From Sympetrum striolatum (taxonomy: Eukaryota > Arthropoda > Insecta > Odonata > Libellulidae): a DNA stretch of 64,000 bases. Position 1 is the stretch's first letter. The number at the start of each line of letters is the position of its first letter. The stretch covers positions 31,649,849 to 31,713,848 of the forward strand of contig OX388345.1 in the NCBI GenBank assembly GCA_947579665.1. Direction: 5' to 3'. Of the stretch, positions 38,640-50,764 are shown one piece after another. Under the pieces are notes generated by a model. It worked only from the letters and a program-made list of their open reading frames with translations, was not told the DNA's origin and searched no databases. A program made the translations under genes and the position numbers.

Positions 38640-38970
38640 TACAATGTGACATTGCCGCAGAGTTCCCAAGTTACGCACTTCCATCTCGCAGTATTTTATA
38701 AACGTACCTGCTATTATGTTGTTATTGTTCAGGTTAAAAAAGTATGTATATTTGCCAATTTGTTAGATTAAGGACTTTTGGCGGAATGGTTTCCATCTTA
38801 GCATTAATAGAACTGCGATTACATGCAGGGGGACCGAGACTGTAAATTTCAGTAACGGTAATCCAAACAATACGTAACCTTTAGATATTTTGAATTTTAA
38901 TGCAGACAATTTTATCCTCATGAGCAATTGCGTGAAGGAAGTACGTCGCTGGGAACTCTGTGGCAACATT
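38640..38970. repeat. Imperfect inverted-repeat element
   Basis: ATTGCCGCAGAGTTCCC at the left (38641-38675) corresponds to the reverse complement of the segment at 38935-38970, about 30 bases with several mismatches. Between them a minus-strand frame (38763-38900) reads like a membrane helix (GLPLLKFTVSVPLHVIAVLL). This may be a small mobile element or a chance pairing. Confidence 0.45.
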
Positions 38971-39946
38971 CTTATCACAGTGAAGTTGTCTATAATCCCT
39001 TTTATGGCATTTATATATCAACCATTGACTTTTCTATTCTATTATAGTTCCCAAAGCTTTTTCTATGGTACGGAATCGCATTCTTTCTCAAGGTCAGAAT
39101 CTACAACATGCAATTCTCTGGAGAAAGCCAATTCTCATTTTCTGAAGTTGTTTCAAGCTATCTATGAATGAGGTAATACTGTTAGACCCTTATTAGCACT
39201 TCCTTACTTTTTCCTTCCTCAAATCATCTTCAGCACTTTTTTTGGGACTTGTTTCAGCAAACGAAAGTGTACCCAAATGGTTTGAGTATTTCTCGTTTCT
39301 CTTGGAATGTATTTAATTTCTTTTGCTGTAATCTCTAGGAAATTAAAATTATTATTTATTTAAATTTTTAAACATTTTTATACCCCCTAACTTGTGTTAG
39401 TTGTTTCTCATAGTACCTTTATTATTATTATGGGGTCAATTCATATATACGACATTCGCATGTCATCTCAAATTTGCTAAGAATTTCCCGGTATCACAAG
39501 ATTTTGTACTTCTGATTATTTGGCCTATTTCTAAATATTTAAGATATATTTGTATCATTTTATTTATTTTTTGCAAACACGTAAAAATCAATTTTAAAAA
39601 TTCTGTCTAAAATACTCCTTCCTATCTGTTCCTATCCTATTCATCTCTCGTTGATTCCCATATTAAGTGGGTGCATGAAAACTAAATTTCATTGTAACTG
39701 TTCTACTATTCTTAGGCCTCTTTACCTTCTTCCCTTCCTGAGGCAGGGAGAGAATATTGTACTTTTTAGCGCGCAGTAGAAGTCGAAGAATAGTATTCCT
39801 TATGGAACGGAAACGAAAGCATTCAGACGTAAAATAGTTTTAAAAAATACAGCTTACTTTGCAGCAATTGCGTTAGGCCGCAAAATTTTAGACACATTAA
39901 AAGTAGTTTAAAACAATGTTGTTTCTAGGAAGGGAATATTGAGTAA

Positions 39947-40225
39947 ATGCACCAACGGTACGTACAAAAATTATTCGAGAAATTATTAAACAGTGATTTA
40001 TACGACGAAATACGCAACGTCGTGATCCCAACTCTTAACGAACGCGATTTTCGTAGCCAGAAGACAAAAAGATTTCGCGAGATTATAGCGAGAACAGATG
40101 GCCTTAATTGGTCCCTTTTTCCGGATAGTGCACTAAATTAAAAATTACTTAGGTAGTTTGGTGTTTCACACCCCCTGCCATACTCCTTGGTGCGGCTCGC
40201 GGGGTACTAATGTAAATGTAAATGG
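39947..40225 (+). mobile_element. Possible LINE 3' fragment
   Basis: A 64-codon frame (39947-40141) ends just before a GC-richer segment (CCATACTCCTTGGTGCGGCT) that finishes in a short TGTAAA repeat (40211-40225). The layout resembles the last codons and 3' UTR of a non-LTR element with a microsatellite tail. No reverse transcriptase motif is visible, so the call is tentative. Confidence 0.35.
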
Positions 40226-40758
40226 CGTATAAGTTTCTGTATATATTTTACATTTTGATAAAAACATTAGTCTCCCATTCATACCGTATCAAATATTTTG
40301 AAAGTTGGCAGGTTATGGATGATAATATTTGAAACATGCTGTATACCTTAAAGTAATGCAGCCAGCATTGCACTTCTTCTATTATTACCAAGGGACTAAC
40401 CTCAGTACTCATTGAGTCAGCCTGCCGCCTCAAATGCCAGCAGTAAATCGGAGTCGCTGGGAATTGAGCAACTGCCATCTTCGTGGCTGGTGAGCGCCAC
40501 AGCTACTACGTTGTCGTGATCTTTATATATTGATATTAATTGGTTTCTAATTCCTCTATCAGTGACCGCTAGACAGGAATAATAATGATAATTTTTTCTA
40601 ATAAGTTCTCACGAGCACTTTCTTCGATCGCTCAGCTGTGACGGGGTAAAATGGTCCTTCACTTTGACGGCTAAACTTTCGTATTTATTATCAAATAAAC
40701 GAGGCGAAATAAGACTCAGGATTCAACGGTAGAATAGCTCCTCACAAGCCAATGAAAA

Positions 40759-41088
40759 ATGCGAAAGGAAGACCTGCTGTGGGCATTGTCTCCGCTGTTC
40801 GCTCTAAATGCAGTAACCAGAATCCCAGTTTACAAATAAACAGAAATATTTACTTGGAAAATCACCGTCTACAACTTCGTCATATATACTTTCCTCTTCT
40901 GTTTTAGTTCCATCATGGCTCTAATAACGATCACCATTGTGTGTGATCCTACCGTAGACTTGGCCATGGCGGTCAACATGTTCTGGAATAGTATCACTCT
41001 GTTTTTGTGGTCCCTTTCTGGATACGCACATATTTTGAAGAACAGACAAGTCTCTGATGTTTTCATAGGCCTTTCTCATCTGGAAGAG
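40759..41088 (+). pseudogene. Gr: Gustatory receptor 5'-exon fragment (Gr1 pseudo)
   Basis: A close copy of the first half of the exon at 45272. It starts MRKEDLLWALSPLFALNAVT, hits TAA at 40837-40839, then continues in frame as a receptor (ITVYNFVIYTFLFCFSS, NMFWNSITLFLWSLSGYAHI) up to LSHLEEH, where similarity stops near 41088. An extra A just upstream puts the first ATG (40752) out of frame. About 200 bases of upstream flank are shared with 45067-45271. It lacks the later helices and the donor and is plainly dead. Confidence 0.88.
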
Positions 41089-41224
41089 CATTCGGGTGCC
41101 AAAGGGCCAATTTATCGGCCGCGTTGGTACGTGCGAAAAATGCCACGAGCATCTTTAGCGAGGCCTATTGGCCCCGCTTGTTTAAGCCTTAAAACTTCCA
41201 TCTCCATGAGTCACCTAGCCTTCG

Positions 41225-41730
41225 TTAGTATCTCTGATGCTTATTTATCTCTGTTCACAAAAATCGTAGTGGAAATGCATTAATTAGTATTTTTTCGGCT
41301 TTAACAACATCGGCTGTTTTCTCTCTCGGTAACCGATCTTGCGTTTCGAAGGAAAGGTTTTTCATTGGAGTCTATGACGTCTTCTCTTCTGCTGTTACGT
41401 CACGAACCGAAGCCTCTGTAGAAAGTAGAAGGTGCCTCCCGTATAGGGGCAAAACACACTTTCGTTTCGTCTCCCACTTTTCGTCAGCCGACCTTCGTTC
41501 CCCGAGTTTCGCCAACCGAATTTCCCCAATAACCCCCCATATCTGTAACGATCTCTGACGTCCAAAAGGTTTTGGTTTCGCTGATCCTCTTTTCTTCTTG
41601 AGAATCTTAGCCTTCCTAAACACGATTTTTGTATCTCTGATGCTTACTCATTTCTCTTCACGGAAATCACAATGGAAATGCAATACTTGCATTTTTCGGC
41701 CCGAAGAACATTTTCTCCGCTGTCTCTTAT
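41225..41730 (+). repeat. Local direct duplication, about 100 bp at 400-bp offset
   Basis: GTATCTCTGATGCTTA, then a TTCAC.AAAATC-like stretch, GTGGAAATGCA and TTTTTCGGC recur in order at about 41228-41310 and 41631-41705. The first copy begins about 140 bases past the break point of the Gr1 fragment. Confidence 0.65.
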
Positions 41731-42224
41731 CTGGGGTTGCTTCTGAATGTTCTGGGGAAGGAAATAAATGCTTATGCATTTGCTAATTTATCTCCGAAAT
41801 CTTTACCTCTACGTTACAAATGAACATCTGTCAAAATATCCCGACTCTCGTAACGCAAATTCTCGAAAAGTACGTAAGATAAATTTCCATAAATCTGCGC
41901 AACACTTTATTATGGGAAATATTGTAAATGTGGGGTCTTCTAGATTAGAACTAGTGTTACTTAGGATTCCATAGTTACGGCCCAGACAACAAAGGTTAAA
42001 TTATATATAATAAAAATACAAAGGCTAAATGATACTTGTGGATTTGATTAAGAATTTGAAGCCGATATGCAACTAAACACCTTCAAAATATAATAGAAGC
42101 TAGAATTCCGACGTTATATATATTAGAATAATTTTTACCTAAAAATATAAGGAATACTTGGAAGGCAGGAAGATGAAATTATATCTCAAGCATTTAAGTC
42201 ATCTGTCAAAAAATGGAAGATTGT

Positions 42225-42410
42225 AATTTCCTAAGTGGAAAATCACGAGATCTGTATGGTATGCATGAATCCGCTTTTAAATTGCTAATTTTTCATAAAC
42301 CAAAGTCCATTGAGTTGAACCTTTAAATACGTGTCCCATATTTTTAAGAAATTAACGTTCCCTAAAAGTTTCGAGCGAATCCATTTGTCACAAACCTGGA
42401 ATTTGCCTTG
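42225..42410 (+). repeat. Dispersed repeat, copy 2
   Basis: Partner of 12845-13060; see there for shared landmarks. Same orientation, diverged. Confidence 0.65.
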
Positions 42411-43014
42411 TAAGATGAAGTAGAGAGATAAGTAAAGAAGACACTAAAAAAATTACCAGTTGTAAAGAAGGACTGCTGTGTGTGCAGCAAAAGAAGTAAA
42501 ACAGGGAAAGGAAAAGGAAAGCGTAAAAGTAGCAGTACAATATGTTCCAAGTTGGAGAAAGGCCTTCATGGTGCATGTTTTCCGGAAGATTAGTGCTCGT
42601 AAAAAATATGACTGACCAATCAGTATAATGCTAAACAAATTAGGTATAACTGTTGAAATAACAATGCCAGAAGCATGAAACTTAGTATTTGGGTTAATCA
42701 ATAACTGCACAAACTAAAATTGGAAAAATAATTGATGACTAAAAATGATTCAATAACAATTTCATTATCGGAATGTAAAAGTTAATTTCTTTTAAATTTA
42801 CTGTTTGTAATTTAAAGATATTTTCCTGAATTAAAATATTGTATCAGTAGAGAATTTACTTTTTATTTTGAATTCTATAAGTTAAGTAGGAATGAATAAA
42901 AAAGTTGGTGTCATAGTATAAGAATTAGCTTTTATATAAACTTGTATCCAAAAAGAGTACATTTTTATCAAAAACACCATGGCATTCTTCGCATACACCA
43001 TGTAATAGAAGCTG

Positions 43015-45051
43015 GGGGCTTTTTCTATAACTTTGGCTTTCGATCGGAATGGTGCTTTTGGTCGGAATGATCGGCCATATTGCCCCAAATTACGATCGGA
43101 ATTAGGAAAGTTATTCTACAACTCGCTATTCGATCTCGAGCGGGTTTTTACTATCGGAATCCTTACGCGACCTAAAAGTTGGCGTTATGGCGGCCATATT
43201 TATCGGAATTCTAAAAGTAAACAATAAATATGGCGGTTCGTCTGGCAGCGGCGATATTCCTAGCAGATTAAATGGAAGAAGGAGAAATGGTAATTGATCG
43301 CAGAACCCTAATGGACTTGCCAAATCCCTTTTCGATGTTCGCCGGAGAATTCCGTAATAAATTTAGATTACCCCAAGAAGGGGTTATGTATTTAATACAA
43401 AGGTTAACTCCTCAGCTGAGATAGCCGAGGAGAATCACTGGCATTCCAGTACTACATTTACGGGTAAAGTTTCACTAAATATTAATTTTCTGGAAGCATA
43501 AGTAAATGACGTATACTCTATATTAAATTAATGATAGTTGTGCGTTATATATGAGCAATGTCTACTTATGCAAATCCTGTGTGCCCTTAACTTTTTCCCC
43601 AGTGGAACGTATCAAAAAAGTCTTTATCAGAAAAGAGTTATATAATAATATATTAAGCTGTCCGCTTGATTTCTTCGTTTCTCTTCTTTAGGTAAGAGGG
43701 AAGAAAGGATTTATCAATTTATTCTTTAGTTCAAGTGCCAGTTGATCTCATAAAACTTTCATTTATGTACATGCTCCAAGTTGAAAGTTACTGAATATTA
43801 AAACAACGTTTCGGAAACTTTCCGCCTTCAGTGAAATTATGTCTTATGAATGTTAATATAGAAAATAACAATATTATTGTATGTTATTAACCATTAATAA
43901 TGAAGTTTCAAGAATACAGCTATAATAAGCATTAAACTTTTAAATTGCCATATCACAAATATATGCATGTATCACTCTTCAATAAAATATATTTTCAGAT
44001 GAATTTTACTTGTAGTTGCGTGTAAATTGATTGAATTATGCCCAAAGGAAAATGAGAACGGATTCTTCTGCTACTATTAACCTACCTATAATCGTAAGAA
44101 TTTGTTTAAAAAAGGTAAGCTGTCACTCATAAAAGGTCTATTAGTTACGTCGCAGCACCATTCAGTAGAGTATACCGTAGCAATTACATGGTTGATTGAA
44201 AGGATAGAACAGAAACTAACAACCCTCGGTGAAATTTCTCTTCAAAAAATGTATATTCTTGTTTTCATTACATTACTTAACCATGAAGTTTCGGGATTAA
44301 AGAGAAAAGGCATAATTTCACAAATTACCGCACAATAAAATAAATACTGTACATCATTATGGGTAACCTGAAATAATTGCTGAGAATCTGCAATTATTGC
44401 AAAGCCAAGAGAGGATTTTGAACCCAATCCAACAAAGCAATGTGCATCGCAGAAAAGCGATACACAAGTCCAAAAAATCATTAAAAACTATATTGATGTA
44501 GTATATGAATATATACATATTATAAAATGCCATTATAATGCATTTAAAATGGTCTTAAATGTAACTTTTTTTGCAAATAATGTATAAAAGTGCACATAGA
44601 CAGTGCTATGGACTAAGCAAATGCTTTGGCTGGCGAAGAAGCAGCTACTTCGCTAATTTAATCATAACCTTTATGTCCTTTAATTGTTTTCTGTCTTTAA
44701 CCGTAATTACTAACAATGCCATCTTGTCTTTCTCTTACTATTAAGAATATTTTTTCTCGAACCGCCTTCTGAATACTGCCAAGCAGACGAGAAAACGACG
44801 TAAATACGCCTGCGCGAGTATGAGAATGTAGTAAAGCATGTCAGTAATCTGGCTACACCGTTTCCGATTCGACAGTCAGCTACGATAGAATAATACTAGT
44901 AATATTATAGTATAGTAATAGTAATAGTAAATTTAGTACGTATAGAATACCGTTTTCAGCGGAATTACCATTTCGATCGTTATGAGTCCACTTGGGAGGA
45001 ATTCTGGGTGAGTTCATTCCGATCGAAAGCCGAAGTTATAGAATAAGCCCC
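43015..45051 (+). mobile_element. PIF/Harbinger-type DNA transposon, broken
   Basis: The left end GGGGCTTTTTCTATAACT matches the reverse complement of the right end (GGGGCTTATTCTATAACT) and continues through CGATCGGAATG, about 37 bp with two or three mismatches. CTG flanks both ends (43012-43014 and 45052-45054), a 3-bp target duplication as in this superfamily. ATCGGAAT-type subterminal repeats follow the left end. One transposase exon is recognisable (43272-43463). The DDE part cannot be seen in the remaining 1.6 kb, so it is probably an internally decayed copy. Confidence 0.8.
43272..43463 (+). pseudogene. Harbinger transposase N-terminal exon with nonsense codon
   Basis: The frame begins MEEGEMVIDRRTLMDLPNPF and runs through FRNKFRLPQEGVMYLIQRLT, the N-terminal pattern of HARBI1-like transposases, to TAG at 43422-43424. 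Reading on in the same frame gives RRITGIPVLHLR and then a GTAAAG donor-like site, which fits the usual next block of the family. The nonsense codon and the missing catalytic part mark it as dead. Confidence 0.75.
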
Positions 45052-45271
45052 CTGGCACTAAAAGGGTTAATTGGTTTCTAATTCCTCTATCGGTGACCAC
45101 TGGACAAGATTAATGATGCTCTTTTGTCACGCGCTAAGTTGTCACGAGAACTCCCTTCGATCGCTCAGCGGTGATGGTGTCAAAGTTAATGGCCCTTCAT
45201 TTAACAGAAAAAATTTTTTTTTAATCAAATAAACATTAGAAAAAAACGGCAGAAAAGCTCCTCAGACGCTA

Positions 45272-46171
45272 ATGAAAATGCGGAAGGAAGACCTGCTGTG
45301 GGCATTGTCTCCGATGTTCGCTATAAATGCATTAACCGGAATCCCAGTTTGCAATTATGCAGAATCACGTAGATCGAAAATCGCCGGCTGCAACTTCGTC
45401 ATATACACTGTTCTCTTCTGTTTTACTTCCATCATGGCCCTAATGACGATCACCATTTCCGATAAGTTTGACTTGGCCCTGGCCGTCAACATGTTCTGGA
45501 ATGCCATCACTCTGTTTTCGGCGGCCCTCTCTGGATACGCACATATTTTGAGGAACAAACAAGTCTCTGGTGTTTTCTTAGACCTTTCTCAACTGGAAAA
45601 GCACGTGGAGGGGATCTTCGCTTTGAAACGAATTCGGAGAATGGTCAACATCCAATCGGCTGTGCTAATCGTTAACACGGCTAACGTAAGTGCGCTGGCA
45701 ATTCAGACAACGGTCAGGATTGAGTCAATATTCTCTATCCAAACGAGCTTGTTGCTGTTTTGGAGTATGGTACACATGGAGCAACAATGGCAGTTGACCA
45801 ACGTATTATTCCTGCTCCTAAGGTGCGTTCAAAGTTTGAATGGAAAACTAGTAGACTTGCTATCGTTGGATACCTCAAATCCTCAGATTAAGAATTTCAC
45901 GAGACATCTTCCGCATTTTAAAGGCCTTCTTCTGGATTCGTACAAAATTTACAGTTCTGCAGAGAGGATTTATGGCGTCCCGAACTTGGTGATGGGATTG
46001 CAAATCTTGTTTAGTTTATCCTTCCTTCTTTACTCCATTTTCGATCCCAGAATGTTCATCATCGGCGATAATTGGGATGTTGTTTCGATGTGCAGTTCTT
46101 TTTTTTGGATGCTATCTGGCTTCGTCATCGAGACATTGGTCATTGTCCTCAACTATCAGTTAATGAAAGAG
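45272..46171 (+). CDS. Gr: Gustatory receptor 5' exon (Gr2), intact
   Basis: A 300-codon exon from ATG to a phase-0 donor (AAAGAG then GTGAGT). It carries the first six membrane segments of a 7tm_7 receptor: about residues 43-63, 70-95, 127-150, 157-185, 235-260 and 270-297, with the conserved start RKEDLLWALSP. The seven intronic codons past the donor end in a stop, so it needs splicing. I found no private 3' exons before the next copy. Joined to the shared exons at 58959, 59868 and 60286 it would give 372 residues. As a family member it should be a ligand-gated cation channel subunit in taste or other chemosensory neurons; the ligand is unknown. Confidence 0.88.
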
Positions 46172-46509
46172 GTGAGTGTTCTCCCGGATATATGAATAGA
46201 GAGAAATTCAGGAGCGTTACTAGACTTTTGACCTCATGTTAGGAATGGCGTGTGTGGAAAATGTTTTGCGAACAGTTGCTCGCAACGGAGAATTTCTCAC
46301 GGCCGAAAGCTCCTCGCATTACAATCTTTCCTTCGAACGTCATTGGATTGTTTAGGTCGATTGGTTAGAGGTGCGGGTCTCCTTTAAATTACCAAATTAC
46401 CATAGGAATTCCCAGATAACTAATCAATGTTTCAGTTCTATAATCGTCCGAAAAGGAATTGTCCAGTGATAGGAGGTAACTTAAACTTAGCGCTAGAAAG
46501 TGTGCGACT

Positions 46510-46705
46510 TAACCAAAGTTGTACGAAAAGTGATACATAGTGACTTGGCTAGGACTCAAATCCAGGTCTTTCACCTTCTAGGCAGACATTCTAACCATTG
46601 AACTACCGAGCCACGTCCTTCTCACTTCCAGCCCAGAAAGTGGGAGACCCGGGTTCGGGTTCCAGCCAAGTCACCATTTTTCACTTCTCGTACAACTTGG
46701 GTAAA
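46510..46705. mobile_element. Head-to-head pair of tRNA-derived repeats
   Basis: On the minus strand 46614-46541 reads as a tRNA-like unit: GTTCAATGGTTAGAATG (A box region), GGATTTGAGTCC (B box), and ends that pair partly (GTGGCTC with GAGTC.AC-like 3' end). On the plus strand 46640-46705 repeats the B-box half (GGGTTCGGGTTCC) and the flank AAGTTGTACGA..AGTGA in inverted orientation. This looks like two SINE copies in opposite directions, within the putative Gr2 intron. Confidence 0.6.
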
Positions 46706-49085
46706 GTAAATATTTTTATCGTCAATTTTCTGTTCTGGTGTGGTGGAAGAGCGGGTAACTGTGGTTGCGTGTATGCACCTCGCACCGGTGTTGGGTTGGG
46801 TTGGGATTTTCGAAATACTGTTTTCGGGTTTATCTAAACTCCTATTTAATAAATGGGTTCGACATAATTTTTACTATCCGCCCCATTCACAAGAATCTCT
46901 CCTGGTATTACCAAAAAATTGAAAAATTAAAAACCAAAAACTATGGGAATTTGCTCGTCTTCCCTAATTGTACGTATAAGTCTGTGTACACAAATAAAGG
47001 AAATTTCTGAGTTACTGAAGATGTCATCATAATAGGTAGATTCCATTTTATCTGATCGAAATTATGTGATAATAGATCATTTGTTGTCTAGGCACTCAAC
47101 TTTCGTATTAATGTAAATGAGATCCCTACTAAAAATCTTCCATTTCAAAGTAAGTTTTAAGAGTAATTGAGCTCGATTATAATTGTGATTGGCGCCTTTT
47201 TTAAGAAAATGTTGGTTCCTATATAACTAACAGCATTATCAGTTAAATTCAATAAAAAAGTTTGATCGATCTTCGTAGTCATTGGAGTAGATGAATACGA
47301 AAGATAAAACGTTTCCCTTGTGTGTTTTCAAGAGTAAATTGAAAACGGAATTGATAAAATAAAATCATTAAAGGCGTGCGATAAAAGCATTCAAGAATGG
47401 TTCGCTGCAAATGGAGCTCTCACTAAGTTCTTCAATATTCAATGAGTTCGTGAATTCCATCTCAAAAGGTCGAAATCGATAACTCTGGATATCTCGTTTT
47501 TCATGATGAAAGGAAATGAAATTCGGAGTGGGTAGCACAAAGAGAAGTCAGAACAAGATGGAAGGACAACTTTAATAAATATGCGACAGTGAAAGAAGGA
47601 TGCAACATCAAAATAATTTCAGAATCGTTCGATCGACCGGACTTATTATGAGAAAAGCGATTAATAGAATTTGAAATTCTGCTCAACGCATTAGTCTTAT
47701 TCTTTAGTGCAGTGAACAGCCCAGAATGAAATTTTTGCTTTGATTTTACCACGTCCATAAGGCCATAAACAATCCTTCCAAACAACACACACATGGTGAT
47801 GGATATACGAAATTGGAAGGGCCATAAATAAACGATTATTAGAGAGACATCGAGGATTATTTTCCATTCAAATGTTTCCGTAGTTGTTAAGAATACTCAC
47901 ACGAGTGCATACATATATTTTAGGCTAGTAAACGAATTGTCTCTTCTTAAGTCATCTTTATCAATTCCGTCTATTTTTACCTCCTATATTTTGTCCCAAA
48001 TTCCTCTTAGACGCTTGTATCACTCTTCGCAATCACATTCTTTTTCGCTCTACTCTATCTAATAAATCCAGTAGCGTGCTTACGATTCTCGCAGCCATTT
48101 TCACTCCTTTTTGCTCTTGTATAGACATCAACAATGGCTGGGAAGCTGGGTATTGATTTGGTTTAGCCCTCCCTGCAATTTAATCTTCGGCAATTGCAAC
48201 AGTATCTCAAAAGTAAAAAAAAATCATACCTTCTCTTTCGAAATTCAACCTGCCTCTTCCTCTGTTAATCCGTATTTCCACTTTTTTCCGATATATTTTT
48301 AGGAGACATACCTCAGCATGTTTTCGATTATGTTTTTTTAAACTTTTATCAATTTCGCCATAGACTTCTTCTTCGTGAGATCATGGAAGAACTTTTATTA
48401 CTAACTTGTTAAACACATTTCATTGCCACAATTCTTCTGTGACTTCCATCGCATCAAATCTATTTTCCTGCTGTTAACATCTTCAATTTTCATGCAAATG
48501 CTTATTGAAGATTATATTTTATTTAAGGTGTTACGAGTGACATCCAAGCTAGTACGATTTTATGTTAGCATGTGTCTATTCTTGCAGAATTCTCTATTCC
48601 CTTGGACTACTCGACTTACTATCTCTATTTTACTGTTTAATAGGTAATATAGTAATTAATAGTAATTCGTAACAGCGACTATTTCCAATGTGTTTGTGCA
48701 GCATAAATATAAACAATTTGTGTTTTTTCATTTTCTCAGTCTCCTTACTTGAATCAGGTTGACATCCAGCTCAGTGACATCCTGACTCAGTTCACTCATG
48801 CCAATCGCCATCTGCAACTGCCGAACTCCGTTTCCCTAAAAGCATTCAACACAGTGAATATGCTCTTCAGATAAATCAAGATATTATATGGAAACAACAT
48901 ATCCCGAGTGAATTCAACTTTAGCTCAGTGGATTCAACGTGGAAAAGTCATGACGAAGTCTTCTAACATTCGCTTCAAAAAATTCCCTTCTCATTTCGTC
49001 GATTAAACTTTCTCTTAACTACATTTCATAATCTGTATTGTTGTCCAGCTATCTTCCGTTTATCTACCTCATTTTCGACATCCGT
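46706..49085 (+). other. Region between Gr2 and Gr3; upstream flank of Gr3
   Basis: No exon encoding the receptor C-terminus is visible. About 47256-47445 and 48739-48900 match segments before the Gr4 pseudogene (52166-52345, then 52432-52512 with 53082-53160), so this is the duplicated upstream part of the Gr unit. It may hold the start site for a Gr3 transcript. Confidence 0.6.
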
Positions 49086-50027
49086 ATGATGGAAAAGCGA
49101 AAGAAAAGGGATCTGCTATGGGCCATGACTCCTATGATCACCATAAATACCATCTCTGGGATCAAGCCATTTTCCATGGGACAAGAATCTTCTCAGAGAA
49201 AGAAATGGTACACATTTAACTTCGTGGCATTCGCAATCCTCACCTGCTTCACCTTATATCTGATCATAGCAATGCCCTTTCACATTTATACTTTTTCGTC
49301 AGTTTTGGATGTAGCCGCCATCATCAAGTTGATGTGGTCGATGTTCATTTTGTCCTCTGCCATACTCTCCGGATGGCTGCATTTTGCAGTCAAAGGCCAA
49401 ATCAAAGGGATCTTCAGTGGCCTAACCAAATTGGTGGATGAACTTTGGGGAGAAGGTATGGAGTACTACCGCAAATTCGTTCTGCTTCAGGTATTTCTAT
49501 TCTTAATAAACACGACTAACTTCGTCGTATTATCTTGGCGGTCGATGGTCACCGTTGATTTCCATTATACTCACAGCTTTAATTTACCTATGATGATGTT
49601 TTGGACTTCAATACGCCTGGAACAAGAGATGCAGTTTTACAACTTTTTGTATGTCCTCAGTCGTTGCGCCAATAGTATGAATATCAGGATAAACATCTTA
49701 AACTCGATTGGTTCTGCAGATCGAATACCGAAGCGAGACAGAAAAACTGATGTCCTGACGCTAATTTCTCGTTTGAAAACCCTTCAGATCGATTTTTACA
49801 AGACCTACAAATCCGCAAAGAGCGCTTACGGTCTACCCATCCTCTTACTTCTTCTTAATAATCTTTTGAACCTGTCGTTTATGCTCTATTCTATCTTTGA
49901 CTACGAGATATTTATCCTAAGAGGGCGATCCGACCGGATTGTACTGTATTCGTCCTTTGTATGGATATTCTCCGAATTCTTTCGAATGCAGTCCATCGTT
50001 TTCGCAAACGAGAAGTTACAAAAAGAG
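49086..50027 (+). CDS. Gr: Gustatory receptor 5' exon (Gr3), intact
   Basis: A 314-codon exon from ATGATG (49086; the second ATG at 49089 aligns with the start of Gr4) to a phase-0 donor (AAAGAG then GTAACT). The start MMEKRKKRDLLWAMTPM and the late block LLNLSFMLYSIFDYEIF match Gr4 and Gr5 closely and Gr2 and Gr6 loosely. Hydrophobic segments fit six membrane passes. Spliced to the shared 3' exons it would give 386 residues with the seventh helix and TYLVILVQF. The open frame past the donor adds 16 unrelated codons. The longer ORF start at 49038 uses a non-ATG codon and was not chosen. Confidence 0.88.
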
Positions 50028-50312
50028 GTAACTACACAGCTTATGAATCGATGGATTTTTTCTTCTTCGTATTAAGATGTTCTTCCATTAATACACTTTA
50101 AGTGAATTTAAGTCACTGATCAGACATAATGTCCTGGCTATAGACCGCACGGATTGTTACCTGACCACCTCCGTACAAGCTTTCAAAAATCTTATATTTT
50201 TTTCAAAATCTTATAATTTGCCATGTCGATAAGGTAACTCCACTTCAATTTAAGCATCGTGAATTAAAATTTGTTATTTCTTATTTGCGATTTTTCTACC
50301 GTTCTACCTTCT

Positions 50313-50352
50313 ACATTTGTGTTTTCGTTTTTTTTAACGAAAACACAAATGT
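50313..50352. repeat. Perfect hairpin, 17-bp arms
   Basis: ACATTTGTGTTTTCGTT, six T, then its exact reverse complement. It lies 285 bases past the Gr3 donor. Confidence 0.9.
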
Positions 50353-50764
50353 TAACTAGCATAGAAAACAATAAATATTTTAAAATTTAATCGCAATAAT
50401 TATAATTCACTTCTGTTTATCTTTAGATATTTGTTTTTACTGTGGGACGTATAAAATATTTTGAAATTTTGTGTACAGAAATTTCAGATAAATACGCATC
50501 TGGTCATAATTAAATGTTAAAATATAAAAGAGTTATCAGGCCAACAAAATTTAATTCCTCAGATATACAGCTATTGTAATTGAGGCCCGACCCCTTCTTC
50601 AATTCCTGATTATGGGTTATATTATATTATATTGATATATTATATTTTGGACCATACTGGAGAAGAATCGTGGGTCTGGCCTGGCCCGTGCAGTGCTCTT
50701 ATTCAGCGCGAAGGCTTGTTTAATCCTTATAATAAAATGATATGTTATGAATATAGAATCTATA

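Larger units (their letters stand above)
35011..40758. other. Long stretch without a recognisable gene
   Basis: About 5.7 kb between the SINE and the first Gr fragment. I see only an imperfect inverted repeat at 38640-38970 and a LINE-like tail near 40225. Open frames are below 95 codons and most start only at non-ATG codons. Confidence 0.5.
41089..43011. other. Intergenic with local duplications
   Basis: It contains the direct repeat at 41225-41730 and the second copy of a dispersed repeat at 42225-42410. No gene is recognised; the open frames carry no motif. Confidence 0.55.

Noticed and set aside
39947..40141. Host gene of 64 codons
   Set aside because: The sequence after it looks like a non-LTR element 3' end with a short tandem tail; no host family is recognisable.
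48583..48646. Exon-like segment (TTGCAG acceptor, GTAATA donor) considered as a private Gr2 3' exon
   Set aside because: None of its frames matches the conserved Gr blocks (LFALQL, F.LDLTL or TYhhhhhQF).
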